This document shows positions 41,815-49,460 of a stretch of 64,000 bases of DNA, piece after piece. This stretch comes from Caproiciproducens sp. NJN-50 (GTDB taxonomy: Bacteria; Bacillota; Clostridia; Oscillospirales; Acutalibacteraceae): assembly GCF_004103755.1 (NCBI RefSeq), contig NZ_CP035283.1, forward strand, positions 682,001 to 746,000. The letters are read 5' to 3'. A program made the translations under genes and the position numbers. The notes under the pieces were generated by a model. The model was not told where the DNA came from and did no database searches. It saw only the letters and a program-made list of their open reading frames with translations. Position 1 is the stretch's first letter, and each line of letters starts with the position of its first letter.

Positions 41815-43149
41815 TTATTCGCGCACCAGACAGGGGCGCTTCGCGTCGAATTTCCATCCCGGAATCAGGTACTGCATCCCGATGGAATCGTCGCGGCCGC
41901 CCAGGCAGTTTTCAAGATAGAGCTGATGTGCTTTTTCCAGCTGGCCGCGGTCGATCTCCACCCCAAGCCCCGGCACGTCCCGCGGCACGGCGACGCAGCC
42001 GTTCACGATTTCAGGGCTTTTTTTGCAGAGGCGTTCGCGGCCTTCCTGCCAGATCCAGTGGGTGTCGATCCCGTTCAGTTTTCCCGGGACGGCCGCGGCT
42101 GTGTGCGCCACCATCGCAAGGGAGATGTCGAAATGGTTGTTGGAATGGCATCCCCAGGTCAGTCCGAAATCGTTGCAGAGCTGACCCACGCGGACGCTGC
42201 CGGTCATTGTCCAGAAGTGGGGGTCGGCAAGGGGAATGTCCACGCTGCTCAGGGCAAAGCTGTGGGCCATCTGGCGCCAGTCGGTGGCGATCATATTGGT
42301 GGCCGTCGGCAGGCCCGTCGCACGGCGGAATTCCGCCATGATCTCACGGCCGCTGAAGCCCTCTTCGGCTCCGCAGGGGTCCTCGCAGTAGGTCAGAACG
42401 CCGTGCATGTCCCTGCAAAGCTCGATCGCATCCTTCAAGAACCAGCCGCCGTTGGGGTCCAATGTGATGCGGGCCTTCGGAAATTCCTTCTTCAGCGCCT
42501 TGACGCACGCGATTTCCTCTGCGCCCGCAAGTACGCCGCCCTTTAATTTAAAATCCTGAAATCCATATTTTTCATAGGCGGCCTTTGCCAGTTCAACAAT
42601 CGCGCCGGAGGTCAGAGCCTCCTCGTCGCGCAGACGATACCACGCGCAGCTGCCGTCTTCTTCCTGATCATAGGGCAGGTCCGTTTTTCTGCGGTCGCCG
42701 ATAAAGAAAAGATATCCAAGCATCCGCACGCTTTCCCTCTGCTGGCCGTCCCCAAGCAGCGACGCCACGGGTTCTCCCAGATATTTTCCCAACAAATCCA
42801 GAAGAGGGGTTTGAATGGCGGTCAGAACATGAACTCCCACTCTCAGGTCGAAGGTCTGCGCGCCGCGGACGTCTTTCTCATTCCTGGCGGAAAGATACCG
42901 GTTCACGGCCAAAATCGTATTTCTGTAATCGCCGACGCTGGTGCCCTCGACCATCGGCTTTACTTCCTCCAGCGCCGCGGCGATCTTTTCACCGCCCGGC
43001 ACTTCCCCCACGCCGGTCCTTCCTTCCGAATCCGTCAGTACGACAATATTTCTCGTAAAGTAAGGAGCGTGAGCGCCGGAAAGATTCAGTTCCATGCTGT
43101 CTCTGCCCGCCACTGGGAATATCTCCATCTTTAACACATTTGGTGTCAA
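41815..43149 (-). CDS. gudD: Glucarate dehydratase
   Basis: Enolase-superfamily enzyme converting D-glucarate (and L-idarate) to 5-keto-4-deoxy-D-glucarate. The 444-residue sequence follows E. coli GudD closely: AGRDSMELNLSGAHAPYFTR, GVGEVPGGEKI, LLGDGQQRESVRMLGYLFF, the catalytic Lys pair in FQDFKLKGGVLAG, metal ligands in LDPNGGW and YCEDPCGAEEGFSG, ATGLPTATNMIATDWRQM and the catalytic His in CHSNNHFD. TTG 43149 follows GGGGGAAATACG. It is the first gene of the minus-strand operon with a LarA-like protein and a TTT transporter. It is divergent from the GntR regulator and lower-pathway genes. Confidence 0.96.
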   Translation of the reverse strand: MTPNVLKMEIFPVAGRDSMELNLSGAHAPYFTRNIVVLTDSEGRTGVGEVPGGEKIAAALEEVKPMVEGTSVGDYRNTILAVNRYLSARNEKDVRGAQTFDLRVGVHVLTAIQTPLLDLLGKYLGEPVASLLGDGQQRESVRMLGYLFFIGDRRKTDLPYDQEEDGSCAWYRLRDEEALTSGAIVELAKAAYEKYGFQDFKLKGGVLAGAEEIACVKALKKEFPKARITLDPNGGWFLKDAIELCRDMHGVLTYCEDPCGAEEGFSGREIMAEFRRATGLPTATNMIATDWRQMAHSFALSSVDIPLADPHFWTMTGSVRVGQLCNDFGLTWGCHSNNHFDISLAMVAHTAAAVPGKLNGIDTHWIWQEGRERLCKKSPEIVNGCVAVPRDVPGLGVEIDRGQLEKAHQLYLENCLGGRDDSIGMQYLIPGWKFDAKRPCLVRE

Positions 43150-43382
43150 CGTATTTCCCCCTAATGTAAAATAAAAGTGTTGTCAATCAGGTTTAAAATA
43201 ATTTAGGCAATATGTATAAAATAAATCAAATCTTATTGACGTATTTATTATATCGTTTCTTGTTTATTAAGTCAAAACGGATAAACTTATTAATGAATTA
43301 GTTTTTTCGAACGTTCTCTTAAATTTGGTTTCAGTTTACTTTTCTGGCTGGCTAGGGGGAGAGCCGGAATTTTAAGCGTGTG

Positions 43383-43411
43383 TTGACAGATGAAAAAAGG
43401 AATGCTATACT
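43383..43411 (+). promoter_or_regulatory. Sigma-A promoter of the GntR/aldolase/garR operon
   Basis: Perfect TTGACA (43383-43388), 17-base spacer and TATACT (43406-43411). Transcription should start near 43418, inside the operator that follows. Confidence 0.85.
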
Positions 43412-43412
43412 A

Positions 43413-43431
43413 CTGATATACCAGATATCAG
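43413..43431. promoter_or_regulatory. Operator of the GntR regulator
   Basis: Perfect inverted repeat CTGATAT-N5-ATATCAG overlapping the predicted transcription start. A bound repressor would block the promoter; autorepression by the GntR protein encoded immediately downstream is inferred. Confidence 0.75.
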
Positions 43432-43444
43432 AAAAGAGATGCGC

Positions 43445-44110
43445 ATGAAGGAGATTGTTGATTCCGTTCCGTTAAGGGATCAGATTGTTGATATTATGCA
43501 TCAGATGATCCTGAACGGCGAACTGAAAAGCAACGAAAAGATCAGCGAAAGAAAAATCAGCTCCATGCTGAAAGTGAGCACTACTCCTGTCAAAGAGGCC
43601 TTCCGGATTTTGCAGGTGGAGGGGCTGATCGTCAGTTCACCCCGCAAAGGCTCTTTCGTTTCTGCGGATGTCGTTGAACACCTGAAACAAATCGCCTATC
43701 TGAGAAGCGCAATCGACGGGGTAGCCGCCCATTTCGCCGCCCGGTTTGCGACGGACGATGAAATTCAGAGGATGCAGAGTCTTCTGGATTGTGTGGAACC
43801 GTTGATCGCGTCACAGAAGAACGCGGATTTAATCAGCAAGAAGAATGATGAGTTTCATCAGGTGCTGCGGCATGCCTCGCATAACGGGTACGTCGTCAAT
43901 CTGGGGGAAAATCTCCGTTCCATCGACAACTCCATACGAAGTGTGATCAACAAGGTTGACTTTCAGAATATCAAGGACAGGCACGAAGAGCATAAGGCGA
44001 TTTTAAGAGCCGTAAAAAACAGGAAGGGCGATCTGGCGGAAAGGCTGATGGTCCAGCATGTCAGAGAGGCGCCCGTTGTGATAGACCATAAAGACTCGGA
44101 TTCTGAGTAA
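43445..44110 (+). CDS. GntR-family (FCD subfamily) transcriptional regulator
   Basis: A 221-residue regulator with N-terminal winged helix-turn-helix (ISERKISSMLKVSTTPVKEAFRILQVEGLI) and an all-helical FCD effector domain (about 75-205). In that domain conserved His residues such as those in DEFHQVLRHASHN and HEEHKAIL bind metal and the effector acid. ATG 43445 is favoured over 43439 because AAAAGAG then has proper spacing. FCD regulators commonly sense sugar acids. It leads the operon of DapA-type aldolase and tartronate semialdehyde reductase, and is divergent from gudD. It probably represses both until an aldarate or intermediate is present. Confidence 0.92.
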   Translation: MKEIVDSVPLRDQIVDIMHQMILNGELKSNEKISERKISSMLKVSTTPVKEAFRILQVEGLIVSSPRKGSFVSADVVEHLKQIAYLRSAIDGVAAHFAARFATDDEIQRMQSLLDCVEPLIASQKNADLISKKNDEFHQVLRHASHNGYVVNLGENLRSIDNSIRSVINKVDFQNIKDRHEEHKAILRAVKNRKGDLAERLMVQHVREAPVVIDHKDSDSE

Positions 44111-44137
44111 ACCAAACCTGTAAAAGGAGTACTGTAA

Positions 44138-45034
44138 ATGGACAAAAACCTGGATTTCATGAAAGGCGTCATCGTACCGATCCTGACCCCGATTGACGAG
44201 GAGGAAAAGATCGATGAAGCGAAGCTGCGCGAGCAGGTCGATTTCGTGATCGGCGGCGGGGTCCTTGGCGTTCTGGCCTTCGGCAGCAACGGCGAATTCT
44301 ACATGGTGGAAGAGGACGAGTACATTCGCGCCACAAAAATCATGGTGGAACAGGCAGCCGGCAGAGTTCCCGTCTACATGGGGATCGGGGCGATCAACAC
44401 CCTGAAATGCATTCGTCTGGCGAAAAAGGCGAAGGAACTGGGTGTGGCCGGAATCTCTGTTCTGCAGCCCATGTTTCTCAAACCCACGGAGGAAGAATTA
44501 TACGGACATTTTAAAGCCATTGCCGATTCGGTCCCGGACCTCCCCATGCTGCTTTATAACAATCCCGGACGCACCGGCTACACGATGAGCGGCAACCTGG
44601 TGGAGAAACTGGCCCATGAAGTCGACAATATCGTTGGGATGAAGGATTCTTCCGGCGATATGACACAGACGGAGGAATTTATCCGGCGCACGCGCGATGT
44701 GGATTTCCGCGTGTTCGGGGGCAAGGATACCCTGATTTTCAGCGCAATGATGCTCGGAGCGGCCGGCTGTGTGGCAACCACGGCAAATTTTGTTCCCGAA
44801 CTGGTCGCCTCCATTTACGATAAAGTTCAGGCGGGCGATATCGACGGGGCGCGCGAGGCGCAGTTTAAATTGAATCCCCTGCGTCTGTCGATGGACAAAG
44901 CCAGCTTCCCGGTGGCGACCAAGGACCTTGCCAACCTGATCGGCCGAGACATCGGCAAGCCTTACACTCCTAATCTTCCGTCGTCGGGAAAGGTTCTCGA
45001 GGTGATGAAGTCGGAGCTGTCAAAAATCAACTAA
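44138..45034 (+). CDS. DapA/NAL-family aldolase, probable 5-keto-4-deoxyglucarate aldolase
   Basis: A 298-residue class I aldolase-fold protein of the dihydrodipicolinate synthase/N-acetylneuraminate lyase family. The Schiff-base Lys169 (VGMKDSSGD) and catalytic Tyr140 (LLYNNPGRTGY) are intact. The usual GTTGE loop is GSNGEF here, so it is not a standard DapA. The next gene is tartronate semialdehyde reductase and a glycerate kinase follows, so cleavage of 5-keto-4-deoxyglucarate to pyruvate and tartronate semialdehyde fits best. E. coli uses the unrelated GarL for this step. Members of the family can instead dehydrate and decarboxylate this substrate to 2-oxoglutarate semialdehyde, but no semialdehyde dehydrogenase is nearby. 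AAAGGAG precedes the ATG. Confidence 0.82.
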   Translation: MDKNLDFMKGVIVPILTPIDEEEKIDEAKLREQVDFVIGGGVLGVLAFGSNGEFYMVEEDEYIRATKIMVEQAAGRVPVYMGIGAINTLKCIRLAKKAKELGVAGISVLQPMFLKPTEEELYGHFKAIADSVPDLPMLLYNNPGRTGYTMSGNLVEKLAHEVDNIVGMKDSSGDMTQTEEFIRRTRDVDFRVFGGKDTLIFSAMMLGAAGCVATTANFVPELVASIYDKVQAGDIDGAREAQFKLNPLRLSMDKASFPVATKDLANLIGRDIGKPYTPNLPSSGKVLEVMKSELSKIN

Positions 45035-45085
45035 GTGCAGTTGGCAATATCAAATGAATGATAGAATTCAGAAAGGAAGATTTGA

Positions 45086-45970
45086 ATGAAAATCGGATTT
45101 ATCGGACTTGGAATTATGGGTAAGCCCATGGTGCGCAATTTGCTGAAAGCCGGCCATGAAGTAATTGTTTATGATATCATTCCGGCTAACGTAGAGGACG
45201 CTGTAAAATCAGGAGCGGTTGCGGCCGCTTCCGCGAAGAATGTTGCGGAACAGTGCAAAACAATCATCACCATGCTTCCCAATTCTCCCCATGTCAAGAC
45301 GGTCGTCATGGGAGAAGGCGGCGTTCTGGAAGGCGCCCAGGAGGGTTCCACGCTGATCGACATGAGCTCGATCGCTCCCGCCGCATCCCAGGAGGTTTCC
45401 AAAGCATGCGCCGCCAAGGGCGTTAAAATGCTGGATGCCCCCGTTTCCGGCGGAGAACCGAAAGCGATCGACGGGACTATGTCCGTCATGGTCGGCGGCG
45501 ACAAGGCCCTTTTCGACAAGAACTACGATTTGCTGAAAACCATGGGCGGCAGCGTCGTCTACTGTGGACCTATCGGCGCGGGCAATACGACGAAACTTGC
45601 GAATCAGATCGTCGTGGCGTGCAACATTGCGGCGTGCGCGGAGGCTTTCACTCTTGCAAGGAAATCCGGCGTTGATCCCGCCGTCGTTTTCCAGGCGATC
45701 CGCGGAGGCCTGGCGGGTTCCACTGTCATGGACGCCAAGGTTCCCATGATGCTGGACGGCAACTTCAAGCCCGGGTTCAAAATCGACCTGCACATCAAGG
45801 ACCTGAACAACGCCCTTGAGACCGGACATACCTTTGGTTCTCCCCTGCCGCTGACCGCGGAGGTCATGGAAATGATGCAGACCCTGCACGCGGATGGGCG
45901 CGGCCAGGAAGATCACAGCAGCCTTGCGAATTACTACGCCAAAGTTTCCGGCACAAAAATCGGCAAGTAA
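45086..45970 (+). CDS. garR: Tartronate semialdehyde reductase (2-hydroxy-3-oxopropionate reductase)
   Basis: NAD(P)H-dependent reduction of tartronate semialdehyde to D-glycerate. The 294-residue beta-hydroxyacid dehydrogenase has the Rossmann motif GFIGLGIMGKPM at residues 4-15, then ITMLPNSPHVK, the substrate-binding DAPVSGGEPKAIDGT at about 118 and the catalytic Lys in GAGNTTKLANQ at about 170. It matches E. coli GarR along its whole length, including KAPM/KVPMMLDGNFKPGF and IDLHIKDL. GAAAGGAAG precedes the ATG. It lies 51 bases after the aldolase gene in the same operon. Confidence 0.95.
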   Translation: MKIGFIGLGIMGKPMVRNLLKAGHEVIVYDIIPANVEDAVKSGAVAAASAKNVAEQCKTIITMLPNSPHVKTVVMGEGGVLEGAQEGSTLIDMSSIAPAASQEVSKACAAKGVKMLDAPVSGGEPKAIDGTMSVMVGGDKALFDKNYDLLKTMGGSVVYCGPIGAGNTTKLANQIVVACNIAACAEAFTLARKSGVDPAVVFQAIRGGLAGSTVMDAKVPMMLDGNFKPGFKIDLHIKDLNNALETGHTFGSPLPLTAEVMEMMQTLHADGRGQEDHSSLANYYAKVSGTKIGK

Positions 45971-45992
45971 ATTTTTAATTCCGCTAAAGTCA

Positions 45993-46054
45993 CAGAGCAT
46001 TTCAATGGAATTCCTGCAAAGCGCGCGGCAGCCGATTCCATTGGGAGTGCTCTG
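45993..46054 (+). terminator. Long imperfect terminator hairpin after garR
   Basis: CAGAGCA pairs with TGCTCTG and CAATGGAAT with ATTCCATTG around a 23-base apical region. ATTTTAT follows. It would end most garR transcripts. Confidence 0.65.
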
Positions 46055-46089
46055 ATTTTATAAACAGACTGAATCGGCTGGCCGAAAAA

Positions 46090-46119
46090 CTGCCGGAAAG
46101 TCCGGCAGCCTGTTTTTTT
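46090..46119 (+). terminator. Second terminator between garR and glycerate kinase
   Basis: CTGCCGGA-AAG-TCCGGCAG stem followed by CCTGTTTTTTT. Together with the hairpin upstream it insulates the kinase gene, which may have its own promoter. Confidence 0.85.
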
Positions 46120-46201
46120 GCACCCGTATCTGCATGGGTTCGGTGCAAAAAACGGCGTACATGAAAAAAATCTAAATCTGTCGAAGAGGAGGACGGAGCG
46201 A

Positions 46202-47335
46202 TTGAAAAAATATGTCTTGATTCCCGATTCCTTTAAAGGGACCATGAGTTCGAAAGAGATCTGCGAGATTATGAGCCGGTCCATCCATCGTTTTGATCCT
46301 GAAGCGCAAACCGTTTCCATTCCGGTAGCGGACGGAGGCGAGGGAAGCGTGGATGCTTATTTGTCCGCCATGGACGGCCAAAAAGTTTATACGACGGTAA
46401 AAGGCCCCTATGGGGAAGATATGCAGGGCTTTTACGGCGTAGTGGACGGGGGGAAAACAGCGATTATTGAAATGGCTGTTTGTGCCGGCCTGCCCCTGGT
46501 GGGGGACCGGCTCCATCCGGACCAAACGACCACATACGGCGTGGGGCAGCTGATGGTCCACGCTGCCGAGCACGGATGCCGGAAGATGATCCTTGCCCTG
46601 GGGGGGAGCTGCACCAACGATGCCGGTGCCGGCGCGGCCGCGGCCGCCGGAACCAGATTCCTCGACGCGCAGGGCAATTCTTTTGTCCCGGTGGGGGCTA
46701 CCCTTTCCAATGTTGCGAAAATTGATGATTCGGCGTTTTCCCCTTCTCTCCGCGAAGTTGAAATCCATGCCATGTGCGATATCGACAATCCGCTGTTTGG
46801 AGAGAACGGCGCCGCTTATGTGTTCGGCCCGCAAAAGGGAGCGGACCAGAACATGGTGCAGCTTCTGGACGAGGGCCTGAGGCATCTGTCCGAAATGATT
46901 TCAAAACAGCTTCATCTGGATATCTCTCAGATTCCGGGAGCCGGCGCTGCGGGCGGCATGGGCGGCGGCGCGGTCGCCTTTTTCGGAGCGCGTCTTCAAA
47001 TGGGGATTGACGTGCTTCTGGATACGGTGAATTTTGAAAGCCTGGCTGAAAAAGCCGACTTCATCTTTACCGGGGAAGGGCGTCTGGATACGCAAAGCCT
47101 CAGGGGCAAGGTCGTGGTCGGAGTCGCCCGCAGGGCCAAGAAACAAAATATTCCGGTTCTCGCTGTTGTCGGGGATGTTGGCGATTCCATCGACTCCGTC
47201 TATGATATGGGGGTCTCCGCCGTATTCAGCATCAACCGCGTTGCGGTTGATTTTAAAAAAGCCAAACTCCGCAGCAAAGACGATTTGAGTAAGACAATGG
47301 ATAATATTATGAGGCTGATTCAATTGGAGAGTTAA
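46202..47335 (+). CDS. Glycerate 2-kinase (GarK/GlxK type)
   Basis: ATP-dependent phosphorylation of D-glycerate, normally to 2-phosphoglycerate for this family. The 377-residue protein begins LKKYVLIPDSFKGTMSS and has ADGGEGSVDA, ALGGSCTNDAGAGAA (phosphate-binding loop), GAGAAGGMGGG and FTGEGRLDTQS, all hallmarks of type II glycerate kinase. TTG 46202 has GAGGAGG nine bases upstream; an upstream in-frame ATG at 46118 lies inside the terminator region and is rejected. It is the last step of the galactarate/glucarate route into glycolysis, after the aldolase and GarR. It also serves glyoxylate-derived glycerate in other bacteria. Confidence 0.94.
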   Translation: MKKYVLIPDSFKGTMSSKEICEIMSRSIHRFDPEAQTVSIPVADGGEGSVDAYLSAMDGQKVYTTVKGPYGEDMQGFYGVVDGGKTAIIEMAVCAGLPLVGDRLHPDQTTTYGVGQLMVHAAEHGCRKMILALGGSCTNDAGAGAAAAAGTRFLDAQGNSFVPVGATLSNVAKIDDSAFSPSLREVEIHAMCDIDNPLFGENGAAYVFGPQKGADQNMVQLLDEGLRHLSEMISKQLHLDISQIPGAGAAGGMGGGAVAFFGARLQMGIDVLLDTVNFESLAEKADFIFTGEGRLDTQSLRGKVVVGVARRAKKQNIPVLAVVGDVGDSIDSVYDMGVSAVFSINRVAVDFKKAKLRSKDDLSKTMDNIMRLIQLES

Positions 47336-47373
47336 AAGAAAACCTCAACAATTTTTCTTTATAGCTGTTTTTG

Positions 47374-47403
47374 TCGGGCGGTTGCATACCGCCCGATTTT
47401 TTT
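47374..47403 (+). terminator. Terminator of the glycerate kinase gene
   Basis: TCGGGCGGT pairs with ACCGCCCGA around TGCAT, followed by seven T residues: a textbook intrinsic terminator. Confidence 0.95.
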
Positions 47404-47618
47404 ATCTAAAAGGAGGCGCAGCGTCCATGAGAACCCAATCCCCGGCGTGACGGAACGAGGTCATTCGGTGGAATTTGGAGTTGCTTTAGGTACGGCGCTG
47501 TACGGAATTCTCAAATATTTCTCTCGTTATTTTGAGAAAAGATCCTGACAAAAGGGAATATTCAGATATATATAGAACATATATGATAACTATATTTAAG
47601 AAGGGAGAGAATCCGGCG
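47404..47618 (+). other. Region upstream of the Cys/Met-rich peptide gene
   Basis: About 215 bases without a supported gene. CTGACA (about 47545-47550) followed by an ATATAT stretch about 17 bases later is a weak promoter candidate, and A/T-rich repeats (ATATATA, CATATATG) precede the ribosome site GGGAGAG. Confidence 0.4.
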
Positions 47619-47750
47619 ATGAAAACTCCGATTCATTACAGCGGCAAAATGGATGGCATGATGTGTTTAATGTGCATCATGTGCTGTGGTATGCCCAAAA
47701 TGAAACATGGCCGCTTCCTTCTGCTGTTTGGAATATATTCAGGCGCATGA
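47619..47750 (+). CDS. Small Cys/Met-rich peptide, unknown function
   Basis: A 43-residue frame starting ATG 47619 with AAGGGAGAG about ten bases upstream and ending just before a strong terminator, so it looks like a stand-alone transcribed gene. Residues 14-28 are MMCLMCIMCCGMPKM: four Cys and six Met within fifteen residues, followed by a Lys/His/Arg patch and a hydrophobic tail (FLLLFGIY). Thiol and thioether clusters of this kind can bind copper(I) or other soft metals, or anchor an iron-sulfur cluster, but I do not recognise a family. A membrane-associated peptide or a short leader are alternatives. Confidence 0.5.
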   Translation: MKTPIHYSGKMDGMMCLMCIMCCGMPKMKHGRFLLLFGIYSGA

Positions 47751-47770
47751 GACGCCGCATTCAAACCAAC

Positions 47771-47807
47771 AAAAGGGCTGTCAGGCCGTGAACCTGACGG
47801 CCCTTTT
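47771..47807 (+). terminator. Terminator after the Cys/Met-rich peptide gene
   Basis: AAAAGGGCTGTCAGG pairs, with one bulge, with CCTGACGGCCCTTTTT around a short loop, ending in a T-run. Confidence 0.9.
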
Positions 47808-47904
47808 TATACCGGTTTTTCCTATTTATATCACGGCCCCCATTATAGGTGGAACTGTCGTAAAGAGGAACGGCCGCAGCGAAATTGATATGAAGGTTTC
47901 CCCT

Positions 47905-47960
47905 TTTTCATGCGCGGCTGGAAGGCCGGGCTCCTCTGATGCCCTCCACTCGCATGAAAA
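47905..47960. other. Unassigned structured intergenic element
   Basis: TTTTCATGCG (47905-47914) and CGCATGAAAA (47951-47960) form a perfect ten-base inverted repeat enclosing a GC-rich 36-base interior with further short pairing (CGGC...GCCG). It lies between the upstream terminator and the promoter of the next gene, and no T-run follows on either strand. No function is known. Confidence 0.4.
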
Positions 47961-48003
47961 GCCGTGATAAATTCAATTTATTGTCAAGATAAGATATCAA
48001 TAT

Positions 48004-48032
48004 TTTACATCTGATGAGGATCGGTATATATT
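48004..48032 (+). promoter_or_regulatory. Sigma-A promoter of the DgoD-like gene
   Basis: TTTACA (48004-48009), 17-base spacer, TATATT (48027-48032). This gives a leader of about 60 bases before the AAAGGAG site of the enolase-superfamily gene. Confidence 0.7.
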
Positions 48033-48101
48033 AAACACAATAAAGAAAGAAAACATCTAAATTATATGCACTATGGATACATGTGAAAGGAGCATATCCT
48101 T

Positions 48102-49283
48102 ATGAAAATCTCTGAGATCAAGATACTTCCGGCAAACCGCTATCTGTTTGTACAGGTTTTTACCGACAACGGCCTGGTCGGCGTGGGGGAATCGGGCGCC
48201 TGGGGGTTCCTGGACGCGTCGAGAGAAGCGATTGAGACGTTAAAGACCTATTTGATCGGGCAGGATCCCCTAAGAATAGAGCATCACTGGCAGTACATGT
48301 ACCGCTGCTGGCACTTTCGCGGCGCCGCCATTATGGGTGCGATCAGTGCGATCGACATTGCGCTGTGGGATATCGCCGGCAAATATTTCAACACACCCGT
48401 CTACAATCTGCTGGGGGGAAAATGCCGGGAGAAAGCCCGCGTATATTATCATGTCGGAGGCTCGACAACGGAGGAAATGATTGAAAACCTGAAAGAAGCG
48501 AAGAAGCTGGGGTATAACGCCGTCGGACATTTGTCTCCGTTCCTTGATGAGCCCAGAAGCAAACCGTACTTTGAAACGTATTCGGGGAAAATCGGAAACG
48601 CGGTCGGCAGGGTGGCGGCTTACCGGGAGGCGGTGGGGGACAACGTCGATTTATGCATTGAACTTCACCGGAGGCTGAGGCCGGCGGAAGCGATCAGCTT
48701 TGGGCGCGAAATTGAAAAATACCGTCCCATGTTCATGGAGGATCCGACGACTCCGGACAATTTCGATTCCATGGAATGGATCGCCAGGAATGTCCCGGTC
48801 CCGATCGCAACGGGAGAAAGATTGAACAATCCGCAGGAATTTGCGCAGATCATACGAAAAGACGCCGTTTCCTATGTCAGGCCGGACGTCTGCGCATGCG
48901 GTGGAATCACCGGGACGAAAAAAATAGCGGCCATTGCGGAGGCCAATGACGTCATGGTTGTACCGCATAATCCTCTGAGTCCGGTTTCAACAGCCGCCTG
49001 TTTGCAGATTGCGGCCTGCATTCCTAATTTTGCACTTTTGGAATACCCCGGAGACGACCGCCCCGCACTTTCTGAAAAGTTTGGGGCAACCGATGTGGAG
49101 AGAGGCGTTTATAAAAAGGACGTCGTCAAAAGGACCTTCTCCTGCAGCAACGGGTTCATGGAGATCCCCGAAGAACCGGGGATCGGTACGGAACTGACCG
49201 ATCACGTGGAGGAAAAGTATCCGTACATCAGGCGTCCGGTTGTGACCCGGCTCCAGACAGACGGTTCCGTCGTAGACCAGTAA
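48102..49283 (+). CDS. Enolase-superfamily dehydratase, galactonate dehydratase-like
   Basis: A 393-residue MR/MLE-type enzyme resembling D-galactonate dehydratase and relatives. GVGESGAWGF and GAISAIDIALWDIAGK (residues about 75-95) are capping and barrel features. The metal region reads LCIELHRRLRPAEAISFGREIEKYRPMFMEDP, then IATGERLNN, and the catalytic His is in VPHNPLSPVSTAA. The second metal ligand lies in MEDP rather than IEEP. Promoter, ribosome site and a 177-base gap to the next operon suggest an independent or loosely coupled gene. It may supply the TTT/lyase cluster downstream or act on an aldonate. The precise substrate is not assignable. Confidence 0.85.
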   Translation: MKISEIKILPANRYLFVQVFTDNGLVGVGESGAWGFLDASREAIETLKTYLIGQDPLRIEHHWQYMYRCWHFRGAAIMGAISAIDIALWDIAGKYFNTPVYNLLGGKCREKARVYYHVGGSTTEEMIENLKEAKKLGYNAVGHLSPFLDEPRSKPYFETYSGKIGNAVGRVAAYREAVGDNVDLCIELHRRLRPAEAISFGREIEKYRPMFMEDPTTPDNFDSMEWIARNVPVPIATGERLNNPQEFAQIIRKDAVSYVRPDVCACGGITGTKKIAAIAEANDVMVVPHNPLSPVSTAACLQIAACIPNFALLEYPGDDRPALSEKFGATDVERGVYKKDVVKRTFSCSNGFMEIPEEPGIGTELTDHVEEKYPYIRRPVVTRLQTDGSVVDQ

Positions 49284-49460
49284 TCCCGATTGAACATTCG
49301 GGTTCGGTGGGAAGCAGGCAAAATTTATTGATAAGAAAAATCCACATATCAACGGCCGAAAGGATTTATGGAACCCGCATGAATCCAATTTATAGAGACG
49401 AAGGAGTGAAAACAGGTTTTTCAGGGGTAAGAGGCTTTCACATTGAGAGGATGGATTGTA

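Larger units (their letters stand above)
43150..43438. other. Divergent regulatory region between gudD and the GntR operon
   Basis: 289 bases, A/T-rich in the left half. It contains the GntR promoter and operator on the right. No clear sigma-A promoter for gudD was picked out, though A/T-rich -10-like stretches occur at 43230-43260. Confidence 0.6.

Noticed and set aside
46118..46201. Longer glycerate kinase from ATG 46118
   Set aside because: The extra residues are encoded in and just after a terminator and match no kinase; TTG 46202 has GAGGAGG in place.
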